Shown: one piece after another, positions 13,246 through 25,759 of the stretch
Layout of the letters: each line of letters begins with the position of its first letter
How positions within the stretch are numbered: the stretch's first letter is position 1
Assembly (NCBI GenBank): GCA_029204225.1
Contig: CM055102.1
Coordinates: 48,836,289 to 48,900,288 of the forward strand
Reading direction: 5' to 3'
Source of the DNA: Diphasiastrum complanatum
Lineage: Eukaryota > Streptophyta > Lycopodiopsida > Lycopodiales > Lycopodiaceae
DNA length: 64,000 bases
Notes under the pieces: generated by a model
Database searches by the model: none
What the model was told of the DNA's origin: nothing
The model's input: only the letters and a program-made list of their open reading frames with translations
Program-made: the position numbers and the translations under genes

Positions 13246-13822
13246 TGTGAATGAATGCCTATGAGATGCACAAAGATCTCTTGATATGAGTGTTCTAAAA
13301 TATATTTTGAGCCTTCTAAAAAGCTTTTAATCTCGGCCCAATCAACCTAGTTCAACTTGGATGATGGTGTAATAGATCTACTACAAATATCCTAGCAAGC
13401 ACTTCTTCAAAAAATTGATTCTAGTACAATTTTGCTTGATATGTCACACACACATAAGATCTGAACAAATCAACCTTATAGATTTGATCTAATGCTTCAA
13501 AATGAATTGCTTCAATGACTCAAATCTCTATTTGATCATTAGCATTCAATAGTTGAACCTAGATTTAGACAATGCACCAAAAACCTTGAATTTTGGACTA
13601 GAATGCACATTTTTGGACCAAAAACACTAAAGGAAGTTGATTTGAAAGTTGTTTTATAGTTTCACACGTGTGTAAAGTACATCAGCAGCCCACAAATTGA
13701 TCTTGACCAAAAAAATTGAAGGTACCTCTCTCCTTGAACTCGCCCACTCAAGTAAAGTTCAAAAACAACACATTGTCAATGATTTCACAAGATTTATTAA
13801 TCATTAGATCACTCTTAGACTT

Positions 13823-13834
13823 GGCTCTGATACC
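13823..13834 (-). promoter_or_regulatory. Retrotransposon primer-binding site (tRNA-iMet type)
   Basis: TGGTATCAGAGC on the minus strand, one base inside the LTR that starts at 13836. It primes minus-strand synthesis for the copia element whose gag begins at 13245. Confidence 0.88.
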
Positions 13835-13835
13835 A

Positions 13836-14680
13836 TGTCAATTTTCAGATAAAAATAACAATTATGATTGTACGAAACAATCATTAAGAGTTATTGATTG
13901 CTGAATCCAATGATCTATCAAGTTCTATGTGTTAGATCTTGATCTAGATGCATTACATTATGATTTTAGCAAGAGCAATGGATCAAATGATTAAAAACTA
14001 TGAAGAGCGGCCTCACACATGTGGATGACAATACCATTATGGACTGTAAACAGAGAGTGAAATACATTAGCATACAAAAACATTCCAATTATAAAAACTC
14101 AAGACAAATGTGATAATTGCAAGCAAAGCTAGAAATTGCCAATGTCACATCAACTTCTCATTGATTTGGTTGGTCCCTTTATAGATCAAGTACATCCATG
14201 AGCTGTGTACTGTCCAACAAGCCTTCACACGTGTGAAGAGTGCCTAGTCATCCAGATCCACCAATGGGAGCCATATATGCTCATTTCCCAAGATTGACTA
14301 TTCTCATTAGCTAGAAACAAAAAAGCTAGTTTTCCGTAATTATAGAAATATTCCCTATAAGATAGGATCTAATGGAATCTCTATATCTTATCATCTACAA
14401 TCTTATCCACATGTGTTAATGGCATCTTGACATGTGTGAGTAATAACTCATTCACATGGAAGTGCAATCTATTTACATAAAGTTTGACCAAAATGACTTT
14501 TTTCTAGATTCTACTCAAAGGTCAATTTCACACTTGTGTAGATCTAACTAAAATCAATTTAACTTTATAAAAGTAAGCTATGTACATCCTTTCACATGTG
14601 GGAACAGACTCCACACGTGTGAGATCCTATCAAGATCAATTATCTCAAAATTAACTAAGTACATCAAGTTGGAAGTGACA
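13836..14680 (-). mobile_element. 5' LTR of the 11.7-13.2 kb copia element
   Basis: The termini are TGTCA...TGACA on either strand, and one end lies beside the primer site, giving an LTR of 845 bp. It carries many G-box/E-box-like palindromes: CACACGTGTG at about 14227 and 14613, and CACATGTG variants at about 14013, 14408 and 14597. A further CACACGTGTG occurs just inside the element at about 13664. No partner LTR was found at the other end, consistent with the truncated pol. Confidence 0.72.
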
Positions 14681-16340
14681 TTTTTAACAAAATAAACACT
14701 CATGCTACTCATAGTTGGGCTTACTCTTGTGCGTGGTTGTGGTAGTACAAGATGCCATAGCTAGGAGGGTGATCGTAGATGATATTTAGCTTAGGGATGA
14801 GCTATATTGATTTGATCTCCATATTAACAACCATGAATTATAACAATACCTCTTCTACCTTTTTAGTCTAAAATCATTATCTAACTTGGCAAGAATTAGC
14901 AATCACATCCACGAGTGGTGTAGCCTCAAGTTTTGGGCTGATGAATAGAATCCAAATAAAAGTACACATGACTTTGACTATGGAAAAGTGATGGTCATGT
15001 GGTCAAATAAGTCAAATGGCCAAAATATTATGGCTGGTTTTGCCAATTCTAACACTCCTCAAGCTACGTTATTACTCCAAAAATTAATCAACCATGAAAA
15101 TGCCATTAATAATATGCATAAAGAGCTCCTCCCAATATTGATCCAATATCAACTTCACGTATGCCCTAGGTTTTCATGCCAATCAGATAGGTAGATGCCA
15201 AAGGCTACTAAATTCATTGATAAACAATCCTATTGCTAGCACACCATCAATTTGAAATTGTACTTATATCCAAAGCGAATGTGTCCATGACACACATATT
15301 CGTCATGAATGTATTTTTTTCTAGAACATTTGACACGCTTATGTCCCTTATAGAAACCAACATCATGATCGTTAGATAGTTATCATTAGAGGAAATATGG
15401 GCCTGAAGAGGGCCTTTGTAGAAGATGCTTTTTTTTTTTATTCTCACTTGCATTGCCATGTGGACCAATAAAGCTACTAATATCAGGCTTTTACGTAACG
15501 TACCTTGTCTCAAATTAAAATAAACAAATAACTTTTTGAATAAATAAATGTCAGTGTCGGGCAGCATGTGGAAATGCTATTGGATGTTGAGGCCTGTCCT
15601 TCCAACTCATCACTGCCTGAAGGGACCCAACCAAATTTAGAATGGACATGTCAGAAGGCTATGCAAAGTTAATGCTGCATGGATTTACTCATTTTAACTT
15701 TGCATAGCCTTGTAAAATCATGGTTTACTAATTAACTAGAGTTAGCCCATAGCACCAAAAAGTTGTGTTTTAAAATTATATTTACACATATTCTCAACAA
15801 GCCAGCTTTCTACACATAACGAATGGAGCCATCAAGAGAATGCGCTTCTCAATCGACTCTATGCTTCTCTTCAATGAGAAAGATGACAATAGAATATGAG
15901 TGCCAAGAAAGTATTCAAGAAACTCTTGGGTTTTGTTGCATCCATCATCAAAAAGAAAATTTTAAAAAAGCAAGAAGACAAAACTATTATTTCGATCTTA
16001 CTAGAAGGCCAAAATTATAGATTTCAAAACATCATCAGGAGAAAAATCTATATCTGAAATATTAGTTCAACATGTGTATATGCATTCAGAGTTAAATGTG
16101 CAAGGACTGAACTGTTTAGATCACCAAAAAAACAACTATGAGTACTAATATATAATTTGCACTTCCATTTCTTTCATTCTGGATCATTTATTTTTAAAGC
16201 GCTAATCTGATCAATTTTCTATTGTAGATTTATATCCTTCCAATATAAATGAATGGGAACCATTTGGTTCTCTTGCAGGTGTGTTGGATGTACTACATGC
16301 TGATATTTGACAGTTGCAATATAAAGGTATAACTGCAAAG
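14681..16340. other. Region with no recognisable gene
   Basis: About 1.7 kb of AT-rich sequence. Short ORFs (for example 15247-15567 on minus and 15823-16020 on plus) have no motif or homologous partner in the window. I see no LTR termini. Confidence 0.5.
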
Positions 16341-16344
16341 GATC

Positions 16345-16858
16345 TTGTTGATTGTGGAAATTTTTTTCTATGAATCGATGTATATTCCCGATTTAAAAAG
16401 GGGTTTTGAAAAAATCCAGACCATACCACTACCTAGTTTAAGAAGTGATGAATGGCTCGAAAACAATCCGATTAAGTTGGTTTGTTTCTTTGAATATGTT
16501 TGTGGATTTTTTGCAAGTGTCAATGTACACAAAACTCCAACTATGTTTGTATGTAAAAATTTATCAAAAAATATACTATCTGAGCTTATGGATAAAGGCT
16601 GGCAAGGTGAAGAATCCAAAGTTTGCCTCTTATTCACAAGCTTATATGGGCTCAAGCAAGCCCCAATATCTTGGTATGCAAGGCTCAACTCATATCTTAT
16701 CTCCTCTGGATTATTTCTAAGTGACTATGATCCCTCTTTGTACATAAAGTTTGTATATAACAATCTTGTCATTCTCATCATCTATATAGATGATATCTTG
16801 TGTGGAATGTCATGTACTTCTAGTACATTAGAGCTCACCAATGCATTAGAATATCCAA
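16345..16858 (+). pseudogene. Ty1/copia reverse transcriptase fragment
   Basis: The C-terminal half of this frame reads LLFTSLYGLKQAPISWYARL, then YDPSLYIKF and the active-site block VILIIYIDDIL (YIDD in place of the usual copia YVDD). The N-terminal part of the frame has no recognisable RT motifs. It is cut off at 16858 exactly where an LTR of another element begins, which explains the missing RNase H. Confidence 0.82.
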
Positions 16859-17372
16859 TGTAAGCTTTGGAGGCCCAAAATTAGCTTTAAGAACAAGGTG
16901 GTTCCTTCTTTAGGCCCTCCAAAGTAATTAATAAGGATAAAAGGCCAATAAGGGCCCGAAGTACATTAAATAATAGTTAACAAGGTCTGACCATCCCTCA
17001 AGATAGTTATGCTTAGTTAAGTTAGGGAATTGTCTATAACTAGGCAACAAGACATCAACTTTTGAGTCTTTTGGCTCATTTGTAACTAAGAGAACTAGGA
17101 GCTCCATCTCCTCTTCCTCCTTTGTGAATGTGAGCCTTGGGATATTGATTTCGCTAGGCCTCAGTGCCCCATCACATGAATCCATGTACTCCTCACTCTC
17201 CATTATGGAATCCATCTTCTTTTGAGCTTCACTTTGATATGAGCTTTGTGGTAAGTTCTGGTTATTGCTCATCTTTGGTTCTCTTCAACGTAGGTTTGGT
17301 GGTTGCCTTCTTACTCTAGCTTACTTGGCATGGATTCAGAGGTATGGCACATGACATTTGTGGTAGCAGAGC
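16859..17372 (+). mobile_element. 5' LTR and primer site of a deleted Ty3/gypsy element
   Basis: The LTR runs TGTAAGCTTT...CATGACA (16859-17356, about 498 bp). Four bases later comes TGGTAGCAGAGC (17361-17372), a one-base variant of the initiator-Met primer site. The insertion interrupts the copia RT to its left. The minus-strand ORF at 17272-16928 falls inside this LTR and is probably fortuitous. Confidence 0.6.
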
Positions 17373-19395
17373 TTAAGATCCAATAATAGTTTGATTCAAC
17401 ATGAATCTCATTTCATTTGAAGAGTTTATTGCTTTTGTAGCTTTCTTTTTGCTAATTTCTAACTTTTGAATTTTCAGGTTTGTTCTAGAAAAAAATTTAG
17501 CATATCATTTCGTTTTCAATTTTTAATTTGATTCCATAGAATTTTACAGTTTGTTTTAGCATTTGCATGAATTTTCAAGCAATTTCAATAAGGAATTTCA
17601 AAGTTATTGCAATTTTTCCAAAAGTTGTCAAAATAGGTGACTACAAATTAGTTTCAAATTTGTTTAAATTTTTCACATTTGATTTGAGTCTTCCATCTTG
17701 CTTTCTTTACATAGGATTTTAGAGCATTTTCTGACTTTAAGCAGATTCACATGGCAAATCATTTGGATAAGTATTAAAATAGCTATGACAAATCTTGATT
17801 TCTAGCTCTAGTTTTACTCGTTTCCTTTTTTCAAAAATTTCAGACCATATCTGTTGTAAATTTGACCTATCAAATCACCTTCAATTATTGTTCCAATTCA
17901 CATTTTGATAGAGCTTGTTGTCAGCTTTCCAGAGGTACTGAGTTTTGTGATTTGGATCAATATAAAGGAAGTTATGATCAAATTAGTGAAGTTGAGTCAG
18001 ATTTGCAAGAATTTTGGAATTTTTCTTTGTATTTATTGGTGGGGAGAAGCACTTTAAAATTTCAATTTTGAAGTTTCTTTTTGTTGTAATTTTTTTTAGT
18101 TTTTTCATTTTGAAAGGCTCGCAAGTCTTTTTTATGTCATTTTTCAATTTTTTTTTTTTGCAGTATCGCTTTAAGGATGGTTGGACTATTCAAAAAGTTT
18201 GACTATCCTATTTGTGCTTGGAATTGATATCCGGAATTTTTTTTTTTTCAATATCGATTTTGAGAGCATTTTCTGCTCTGCTCTTGTCCTAATGCTTTGT
18301 TTGCGCATGAATCCAATATCAATTGTACAAAACTCATAACTTCTCTATTTACTTTTAATTTTGTATATTCACGAATACAAACTTTTGCTACAACAATGGG
18401 AGGAAGAGGAAAGCAAGTAACGGATAAGACTAATTCCCAAGACAATTTGCCTACAGAAGAATATTTGGAAGAACCACACAATTCGAACCAACATGAAGTC
18501 ATTGAAAGGCCAAGTCCAAGTTACACAAAAATTAATTTTACGTATATTACAAGACATGGAAATCTACACGATAAATCTTTTTCGTATGAAGGTCCTATGA
18601 AGGTTTAACCCTTGGATCTAGTCGATCCAGGAGAGGATAAAAAATTGATTTATGTGGGAGAACAGCTTATTGCCGATGAACTGTCTGACATAAGGAACCT
18701 CCTACAAGAATATCAGAACTACTTTACACGGTCTTACAAAGATATCAAGGAAATACCCTCCGAAGTGGCACAACATTAGTCGATGGCACCGAATCTAAAG
18801 CAAGTTGAGCCTATCTCTACAATCCACATTATTCCAAGCTCATTCAACAAGAGCTAGAAAATCTACTTGATGTTGAATTCATATACAAGATAGAGCATAC
18901 TAACCGAGTGTCTCATGTTGTTCTTGTGCTAGAAAAGAATGGGAAACTACGTGTTTGTGTAGATCTCAAGAAACTTAACGCAGTCACAAAGAAAGACCAC
19001 TTTCTCTTGTCTTTTATTGAAGGAGTATTAGAACGAATAGTAGGAGAATAGGCCTATAGCTTTCTCGATGGATTCCGTGGATATAATCAGGTGCATATAG
19101 CACTAGAAAATCAACACAAGACTGACAACATGGGGTACTTGTGCTTTTCGAGTAATGTCGTTTGGACTATGCAATGCACCGAGTACCTTCCAAAGAGTAA
19201 TGGAGCATGCCTTTAAGGAATTTCTCCAGAAAATCTTAGAGGTGTTCCTCAATGATTTGTGTGTATATTCAGCCCAGATATACCACTTAAATCATCTAGA
19301 ATGAGTATACAACAATGTCGAAGATATGGCATCTCCCTCAACCCAGCCAAATGCTAGATATGAGTAACCCATGGCACTGTGATAGGCCATATAGT
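17373..19395 (+). pseudogene. Internally deleted Ty3/gypsy element (gag start + RT)
   Basis: After about 1 kb of T-rich non-coding leader, an ATG at 18396 starts MGGRGKQVTDKTNS, a gag-like N-terminus. From about 18610 the frame goes directly into reverse transcriptase: KNGKLRVCVDLKKLNAVTKK near 18940, SFLDGF.GYNQVHI near 19065, and a GHIV motif near 19385. Zinc knuckle, protease, RNase H and integrase are missing. Several stops interrupt it; the one before AYSFLDGF is TAG where Gln is usual, and another follows AQH. The FLDD-box region is degraded (VFLNDLCVYS). It is flanked by the LTR at 16859 and abuts the unknown minus-strand pseudogene. Confidence 0.72.
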
Positions 19396-19439
19396 ATCAC
19401 AATATGTCGGACAATATTAAAATCCAAATTATGTGGCAA

Positions 19440-21596
19440 AAAACAACAATGAGCTCCAACAATCCACTTTGAAGTTGTCCAGGACGTGAAGCGAGATTCC
19501 CAGGAGCCTCCCATCATTGCTGCACAAAAATATAGTCGAGCAACCGGCAACTGATCCTTGATATTCTTTGAGGCCATTGGCTTATTTGGATCGAATGCCG
19601 AAGGAGAAAGACAATCATCCCATCTCATTGCCACGAACGCCAACAGAGTCAAGTCTTTCGCAAAGAGTGTCGATTGTCTCATTGTCGGACCGAGAGAGTG
19701 TATATACTCTCGCTGGTACGCTTGTAAGGCCCAGTAGAAATCCACTGATATCGTCCAACTGGATGGCTGATGGATGATTGGCCAACTGGGCGTATGGATT
19801 GTAATTTTGTCCATATCCAATCCCAAATCCTTCCATTTCTTTCTTTGCGGCATTGGTACATAATACAGATCTACCCGCAATTGGTGAGGGCTAGCCACAT
19901 AACTCCTAATAGATTCCAGAGTTTTCTCAAAAATGGTAATTTTCCAGGTCGACTGCTCTCCCAATGCAAGTATTTTATCCAATTCTTTGTCGGCCTCTAT
20001 TTCAGAGGTCTTAAACTTAAGGACCCAACCACCACGCGAGGACTCATGCGGATCTTGTGATAAAAAACTCTGAATCTGGTCCTTGATGCTGATTGGCCTT
20101 CTGAATAAGGGTGTGGTCCTTGATGAAGATGGACCCGCTTGCACTGCCTATGGAATTGGCTGTTGTTCTTCAACTTATGGGGCTCCACCCTGGTCCATGC
20201 CCGAATCCAGCCCTGTATCCAATGGGACTGCAGTTTGGTGCAAAGGGGAGAATTGCAACATGACCGGTATTGAGATTTGAGGTCCAACTTCCAACACTTG
20301 AGCGGCATCTGTTTCATACACATTGATGGTTGCCTTAGCCTTTGCCAAATCAATTGAAGCTACTCCTTTGAATATGTCAAAGCGGCCTTGGAATCATTGA
20401 AAGGCCACTTTGTAAGTCTCAACTTTTTTGAACAAATAGATGATCTCCGTCGAAGTTATCGGATGATCTAGTATTTGCGCCTGGAGATACGCATCACACT
20501 CAAGGGTGGTCGCATTCAATTCATCTTGGAGACATGTGCAATCTTGCTCTGTCATCTACAGTTGACCTTGTAGTAGTTGCACTTGTTGCCTTGCATCCTG
20601 CATGACCTTGTCCACCTGATCTTGTGCGGTTGTCAAGGAATTATACAGGGAGCTGACGTATCTTTCGAGGCAATCAGCCTATTGTTGTGTCGTCTTCTTC
20701 TCAACTTTGGATTTTTCTTCATGCTGCTTGCCGATTTTCAACTCTCTGTCTAGCTGAATAATCTTTTGGCTGATGAGAGTATTTTCCGATCCCATATCCG
20801 AGATTCTCTGCTCCATTTCTTTTTTCTAATCAAGCATAGACTGGATCACTTGCGCAAGGCTTGAGACCAAACCAAGAGCATCACTAGAATCTACTGTTGT
20901 GGAGGTGGTAACAGCAGAAGGACCTGATGGTACTATCCTTGGTTGGTGTGGAAGAGGTGCCAAAAATTATTCTTCTTCAAAGAGGTTCTCCTCTTCATAG
21001 CCTTCAAGCACTATGGCATCGAACTGCTTCAGTGATTTCACAACTTGCTCGACCCGAAGTGTGGCTGGTGCAGCTTTAGCTTGAGGTTGTATTTGAGAAG
21101 TGATGCAGTCTTTTCTAAGGTTGCCAACCATCAGATTGTTATTGAGGAGCTGAGCAGCAGCGTGTATGGCAGACTCAATGATGACATCTAGGAGGTAGCC
21201 GTCATTGGTCCAATTCAAATCATTTGCTAGGTCTATGTAAGGCTTAATAACCTATTTGGCCTGCTTATGGTTCGGTGAGGCTTGGGTACCAGACGCTATG
21301 CCTATGACAGCAAGGGCGACCTCAGTCACACGCACCTTGTGTGTGGCTCCTTGGAAGGTGATGTAAAACTTGAATTTCTCTTCCTTCCACATACTGAAGG
21401 CAAGAGTGATAAAATCCTTATTGATTCTCCCTTAAAATACGCTCTCATGAATACCCATTGTAGTAAGCAGAGGCTCCGCAAGGATCATCCATTGAGTGAC
21501 CATGCTTGTGCTAGGAAGTATCATGATATCCATAGCAAATGGGACATCATGATGGATAGTATAATGAGGCGACTGGGATGTATTTGTGGAAGACAT
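19440..21596 (-). pseudogene. Unknown large protein, copy 1 (decayed)
   Basis: One minus-strand frame can be followed from an ATG at 21596 to about 19440 (about 700 codons) through eight or so stops, most of them TAG. Order: N-terminal region with KFKFYITFQGATHKVRVTEV (near 21390-21330) and LNWTNDGYLLDVIIES (near 21215); an acidic patch; a coiled coil (about 20840-20420, rich in Gln/Glu/Leu); a Pro/Gln/Ser linker; then a globular domain (about 20100-19470) with FRRPISIKDQIQSFL, SSRGGWVLKF, WDDCLSPSAFDPNK and KDQLPVARLYF. The C-terminal domain is clearly homologous to that at 33.5-32.8 kb. I do not recognise the family: it has no retroviral catalytic motif and no transposase signature I know. 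Copy 1 ends next to a gypsy RT fragment of opposite orientation. Confidence 0.6.
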
Positions 21597-21879
21597 GATG
21601 ATCAGAAACAGAAAGTAAGACGCACAATGTATAACAGAAAACAGTTAAGAAAGTTTGAAAGGCTTTGGTCACTGGAAAAATTGCAAGAGCTTCGCTAGCA
21701 CAAGTGAGGAATGAATCGAATTCAGCCAACTTATAGGTGAATTTGGAGGATCCATTACACTGAATACTACTTTGGCTGACCAATTCTGAACAAAAAAGTG
21801 TAGGAATATACAGTATTGTGAAAATAGGCTATAAAAATCTTGGTGAACTTTTTTGAGGCTCTAAACCTATCCAGCAAAC

Positions 21880-22320
21880 ATTTCCCAGGGTTGGCGAAGG
21901 GTGAACCTTCGCCCAAGAGGGTCCTTCGCCTAAGTACTATCATAAATGCATTTTTTCAAGATCTGAACCCATGTCCAACCTAATTTTGACATTTTAAGAC
22001 CACCTAGCATGTCAACGAGATGTCGAAACTAGGTATGAATCAATCCAGCTGGGTAGTGATCGAAATGGCCCTTCGTCTCGAAGAGAACACAATTAGGGCA
22101 CATATAATGGACCACTTTTGCATCTTTCCATCTGATGGTCCAATTTCTTCAAGTCTGTTTCAAATTCCAGTGGGCAACTTCAAGGGGAACCCTTGGGGAT
22201 AGACATGACGGCGAATGGACTTGTGGAGTGTTTGAGACCTATGTTTGAAGTTCAGCCTAAAAAAGAGCTTCAGGGACACTTGGTCAGTCGGGACCTAGAA
22301 TTGGTCTGCATAGTCCAAAA
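21880..22320. repeat. Dispersed repeat, minus-oriented copy of the 54.6-55.5 kb unit
   Basis: Minus-strand sequence from about 22300 to 22050 (AACTTCAAACATAGGTCTC, CACAAGTCCATTCGCCGTC, TGTCTATCCCCA, AAGTTGCCCA, AGATGCAAAAGTGGTCCAT) matches the tandem unit at 54640-55480 in the same order with many substitutions. To its left lies a short hairpin GGCGAAGG-GTGAA-CCTTCGCC at about 21893-21914. The repeat truncates a copia protease at about 22330. Confidence 0.72.
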
Positions 22321-22324
22321 TGCC

Positions 22325-23400
22325 ACGGGGAGAATTGGATGGATTGATTCATATCCATTTGAAGCACCTGAGTCAATGTACCAACCACCTGTTGTAGCTT
22401 GTGAGGCCAATGCAACAAAAATAACTCAGCATGTCTTATGTCACTCTGCTCCTCTCTTGCAACACTCTCCACAACATTTCCTCCCTGCTTCTTTGTGCCC
22501 TTCTTTTGCTCTACAAGCTTCTTTCTGCACTCAAAAGCAAAGTGTCCATATTTACCACAATAATTGCAATTCCCCTTCCTTCGAGGTGTGGAAGAAGTAC
22601 TCGGGGAGGATTGTGCTTCTGACATTTCTATTCCTTGCTCAAGTGTTTGTGGTGCTCCTTTGTTCTTGCCTTTTCCTTTCTTCTTGTCCTCGGCTGGATT
22701 TTGCTTCTTCTTAGAAGCAAAGGCATGCTCCTGGAAATCTTCCCTCTTGGGAAGATTAACTCTCCTCATCTCCTCCTGTAACAAGAGACCGTAGACCTCT
22801 TCATAGGTAGGGATCTTCTCCCTCACGGATATCATCATCACAAAGCTCTGAATTGCATATGACAAGTTATTCAGAACTATTGGCACCAAGTCTTTGTCAG
22901 CAATAGACTCTCCAAGCACAAAAAGCTGATATCTAAGATCCTGAATCTTAGTAAGATGATAAGTAACTGTCTCCCCTGTCTCCATTATGAGAGTATACAA
23001 TTTGTTCTTCAATTAGAGAAACCTAGTTGTACTTGTTGTCTCATACAATGCACAAAGAATGTGCCATGCATCTACAGGCCCTTTGGTTGACCTGATTAGA
23101 GGAGTCACATTATCCCTCACTGACATGTTGATGATCTTGTGTGCCTTTTTCTCTCTCTTGATATAGTCCTTGAGTTCAAGTTATGTAGGAACGGGCTCCT
23201 CACCTCTCACAAGCTTCCAACATTCTTTGTCTTCAAGAATGTTCTTGATCTTGAATTTCCAAATGCTAAAGTTAGTGCCATCAAGCCGTAGCAAGTCCCA
23301 AAAACATACAAGTAAGGATAGCAGAAGGCCCACTCTTGCTTGCAAAGAGAGAGAGAAAGCTTGATTAACATTTTTTCCATGCCAAAAGGCATATAAGACG
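22325..23400 (-). pseudogene. Ty1/copia gag-protease fragment
   Basis: From right to left: gag N-terminus LDGTNFSIWKFKIKNILED (about 23290-23230), gag core (GETVTYHLTKIQDLRYQL, 22975-22920), basic linker, an intact CCHC zinc knuckle CNYCGKYGHFAFEC (about 22570-22530) and, in another frame, a protease with WYIDSGAS (about 22390-22365). A stop precedes LKNKLYT. The element is cut by the dispersed repeat at about 22330, so integrase, RT and RNase H are absent. The intact knuckle and long open gag (22284-23012) suggest a somewhat younger insertion than its neighbours. Confidence 0.85.
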
Positions 23401-23867
23401 AGCAAGTACATCAGATAAAGTGGAACCAAGACGGAGCAATGTCATCAAACAACATAACTAAACGAAAACTAACTAAGAAGAGTCAAGTTGATATGCATGG
23501 CACAACCATTTCTACAAAGGACACCTTAAGTAGTCGGATGGGAGGCTCGAAACTTTTGTTGGAGATTGTGAATACCATTGATGGGAAGCTTTTACTCATA
23601 GAGATATGAGTTTCTTTGAGTTAGAACTAAGAAAGTCACAATTTAGTATAACCTACAAAGCAATGCAATATCATGAATCTCTATTCTTTTTTTCTATATA
23701 TATATTTTTCTTCTTGGCAATTTTGGTCCCAAAATTGTGTTTCTGAAAAATGCGTTTCTGGAAACGCTTTTGCCCAGAAACGCGATTCTAGGCAACTATG
23801 ACAAACATGAGGGTCCAGTCCTGACACGGGCTTTTCGCGTCCGCGTCCGACGTCCGGACCCGGACAC

Positions 23868-23892
23868 GTCCGACCCCCCCGTGGGGTCGGAC
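23868..23892. other. Perfect 10-bp hairpin in GC-rich spot
   Basis: GTCCGACCCC and its reverse complement GGGGTCGGAC are separated by five bases (CCCGT). The surrounding 23825-23890 is unusually GC-rich (GTCCGGACCCGGAC just upstream) in an AT-rich region. Confidence 0.85.
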
Positions 23893-23921
23893 ACGTTTAT
23901 TTTTTTTAAATGTTTTTTTTG

Positions 23922-24052
<131 letters not shown>

Positions 24053-24153
24053 TAATGAGGATCCTCATCCCCCTATTTCTCAATCCAGTTAGTGCTGGAT
24101 GTAGTACATTTTTGCTCTTCTGGCTAGAGAGAAAGAGATAGCGAGAGATAGAG

Positions 24154-24154
<1 letters not shown>

Positions 24155-24223
<69 letters not shown>
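24155..24223. repeat. (GA)n microsatellite, about 67 bp
   Basis: A second GA tract about 105 bp after the first, with imperfect GAGAGATAGAGAGC sequence leading into it. Confidence 0.95.
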
Positions 24224-24227
<4 letters not shown>

Positions 24228-25210
24228 TTCTAGTCAAGATTACAAATTGTTTGCTCTTTCATGCCCGATGGCTCAGTTCCAATTCTCTACAAAAATGATG
24301 ATACCCCAGAGAACAGAGAACCAGAGTAAATATAATGACATTTTATTATAAATGAGCTTTCAATGTGTTTTATCTATGCATAATAAATTCAAAAGATTCT
24401 GCAGGGTGATTTCTTCTTGGGATTGAAACATGGTAACATTCGAATAAAGTTATTTCTCAAGAAAAGAGGCTTGGAAAAACTAGACAAAAAACTAAGGAGA
24501 AATTCAATTTAGAACACACCCTAGACTCTTGAGAGCCTGCATAGCACATATCCATAAAAAAGCACTCTTTCTATTCTAGGGTTTATACAAGCACCTTTCT
24601 AAGCCCTCGGAATTACAGAGCATAGATTCTGAACATGAATACATATACTAGTTTTTGTACATTATGTCTTTACATTACCGGTATAAACCACCAAATCCTA
24701 AAGTAACAAACTTTTGTTTCTAAATCATATAAAGTGAAGAACAGAATGTAAATATGTACATATTTTGGCATACAAATATGTAATGACGTCAATATGTAAA
24801 AACGCTCTCTATCAGAAATGGGCGTTCGGAGGTGCAGCCTTTTGAAAAATGGCGTATGAAATTTTTGTACTTTTGAAAGAATCGAGGGAAACAAAAACTG
24901 TCTGAAAGCACAATCAAAGAATGTGCTCTTTACACTTGAAAGATAATATTAAATAAAGTGTCAAGGGCAGAATAAAGGTCTGCAGACAGTAACAAGGAAT
25001 ATGAAAAACCACCCATGCTGGGAAGGCAGAAGCGGATTCTTGCACATGACCCTTGATACTTAGTAAAGTTACGTTTCACATTCTTGACCCCAGCTAGCAC
25101 AGCAGACTCCAGTCAATCATCTAATAAAGGCTTGAAGGAGATCTTAAAACTTCAAAATCAGTTGCTTAAAAAAATTTCTCAATAGAAAAAGCCATAAAAA
25201 ATGCATCTTA
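24224..25210. other. Region with no recognisable gene
   Basis: About 1 kb of AT-rich sequence between microsatellites and the SINE-like element, downstream of RBCX. No motif, exon or LTR terminus is evident. Confidence 0.5.
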
Positions 25211-25212
25211 AT

Positions 25213-25286
25213 TTTCAAGGGGGACTTGAACCAAGGACCAAAGAAACTTTGGATGCCAAGCTAACCAACTGAGCCAACCCCCTTGG
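25213..25286 (-). mobile_element. tRNA-derived SINE head or tRNA pseudogene
   Basis: Minus strand: GGGGGTTGGCTCAGTTGGTT holds a canonical RNA polymerase III A box (TGGCTCAGTTGG). GGTTCAAGTCC about 40 bp later matches the B box, and the 3' end CCCCC pairs with the 5' GGGGG. The spacing and arm order are tRNA-like, but the anticodon arm is imperfect and no clean acceptor stem forms. The downstream A/T-rich tail suggests a SINE rather than a working tRNA gene. It lies about 475 bp downstream of the RBCX stop codon. Confidence 0.55.
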
Positions 25287-25759
25287 ATTTCCATCAAAAA
25301 TGGATAAACTATGATGCAATGCTTTTTACCAACCCAATCTGCAACCAATGTAGAGTGGGACTACTAATTCTTCTATGTAAACACAAATCAAATAACTTCA
25401 CATTCAAACTACAAAAGGGTGCTCATTGCTATCAGATAATGAAAAAAGAAAACTTGCATGCCAAAGATAGATACTCACAATCTTATTATGATGGAGATTC
25501 GCAGTGAGTCAACAAAAACATTACTATATTACATTTAAACCACTTCGGCAAAACTTCTATCGAGTTTCTCACAAGCTGCACGTGCTGAGTACCTTAGCTA
25601 CTTCACAATAGCTGCCGTCGTGCTGATCAACTTGTTGTGCAGAAAAGGCCCTTTTAGATATTTGTTTTCAAAATTATCATAACAATAAGGGATCGCTTGC
25701 AAGTTTTATGCAATTGTGCTCCAAAATGCTGACATACAATCACTTTTGTAATAGGAGAA

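Noticed and set aside
16928-17272. 114-codon minus-strand ORF
   Set aside because: It lies wholly inside a TG...CA-bounded LTR, antisense to the element, with no recognisable domain.
21282-21698. 138-codon plus-strand ORF
   Set aside because: Antisense shadow of the N-terminal region of the unknown protein copy 1, whose minus frame gives coherent protein across the same bases.
25213-25286. Functional tRNA gene
   Set aside because: A and B boxes are good but the anticodon arm does not fold cleanly, and a SINE head explains it better.
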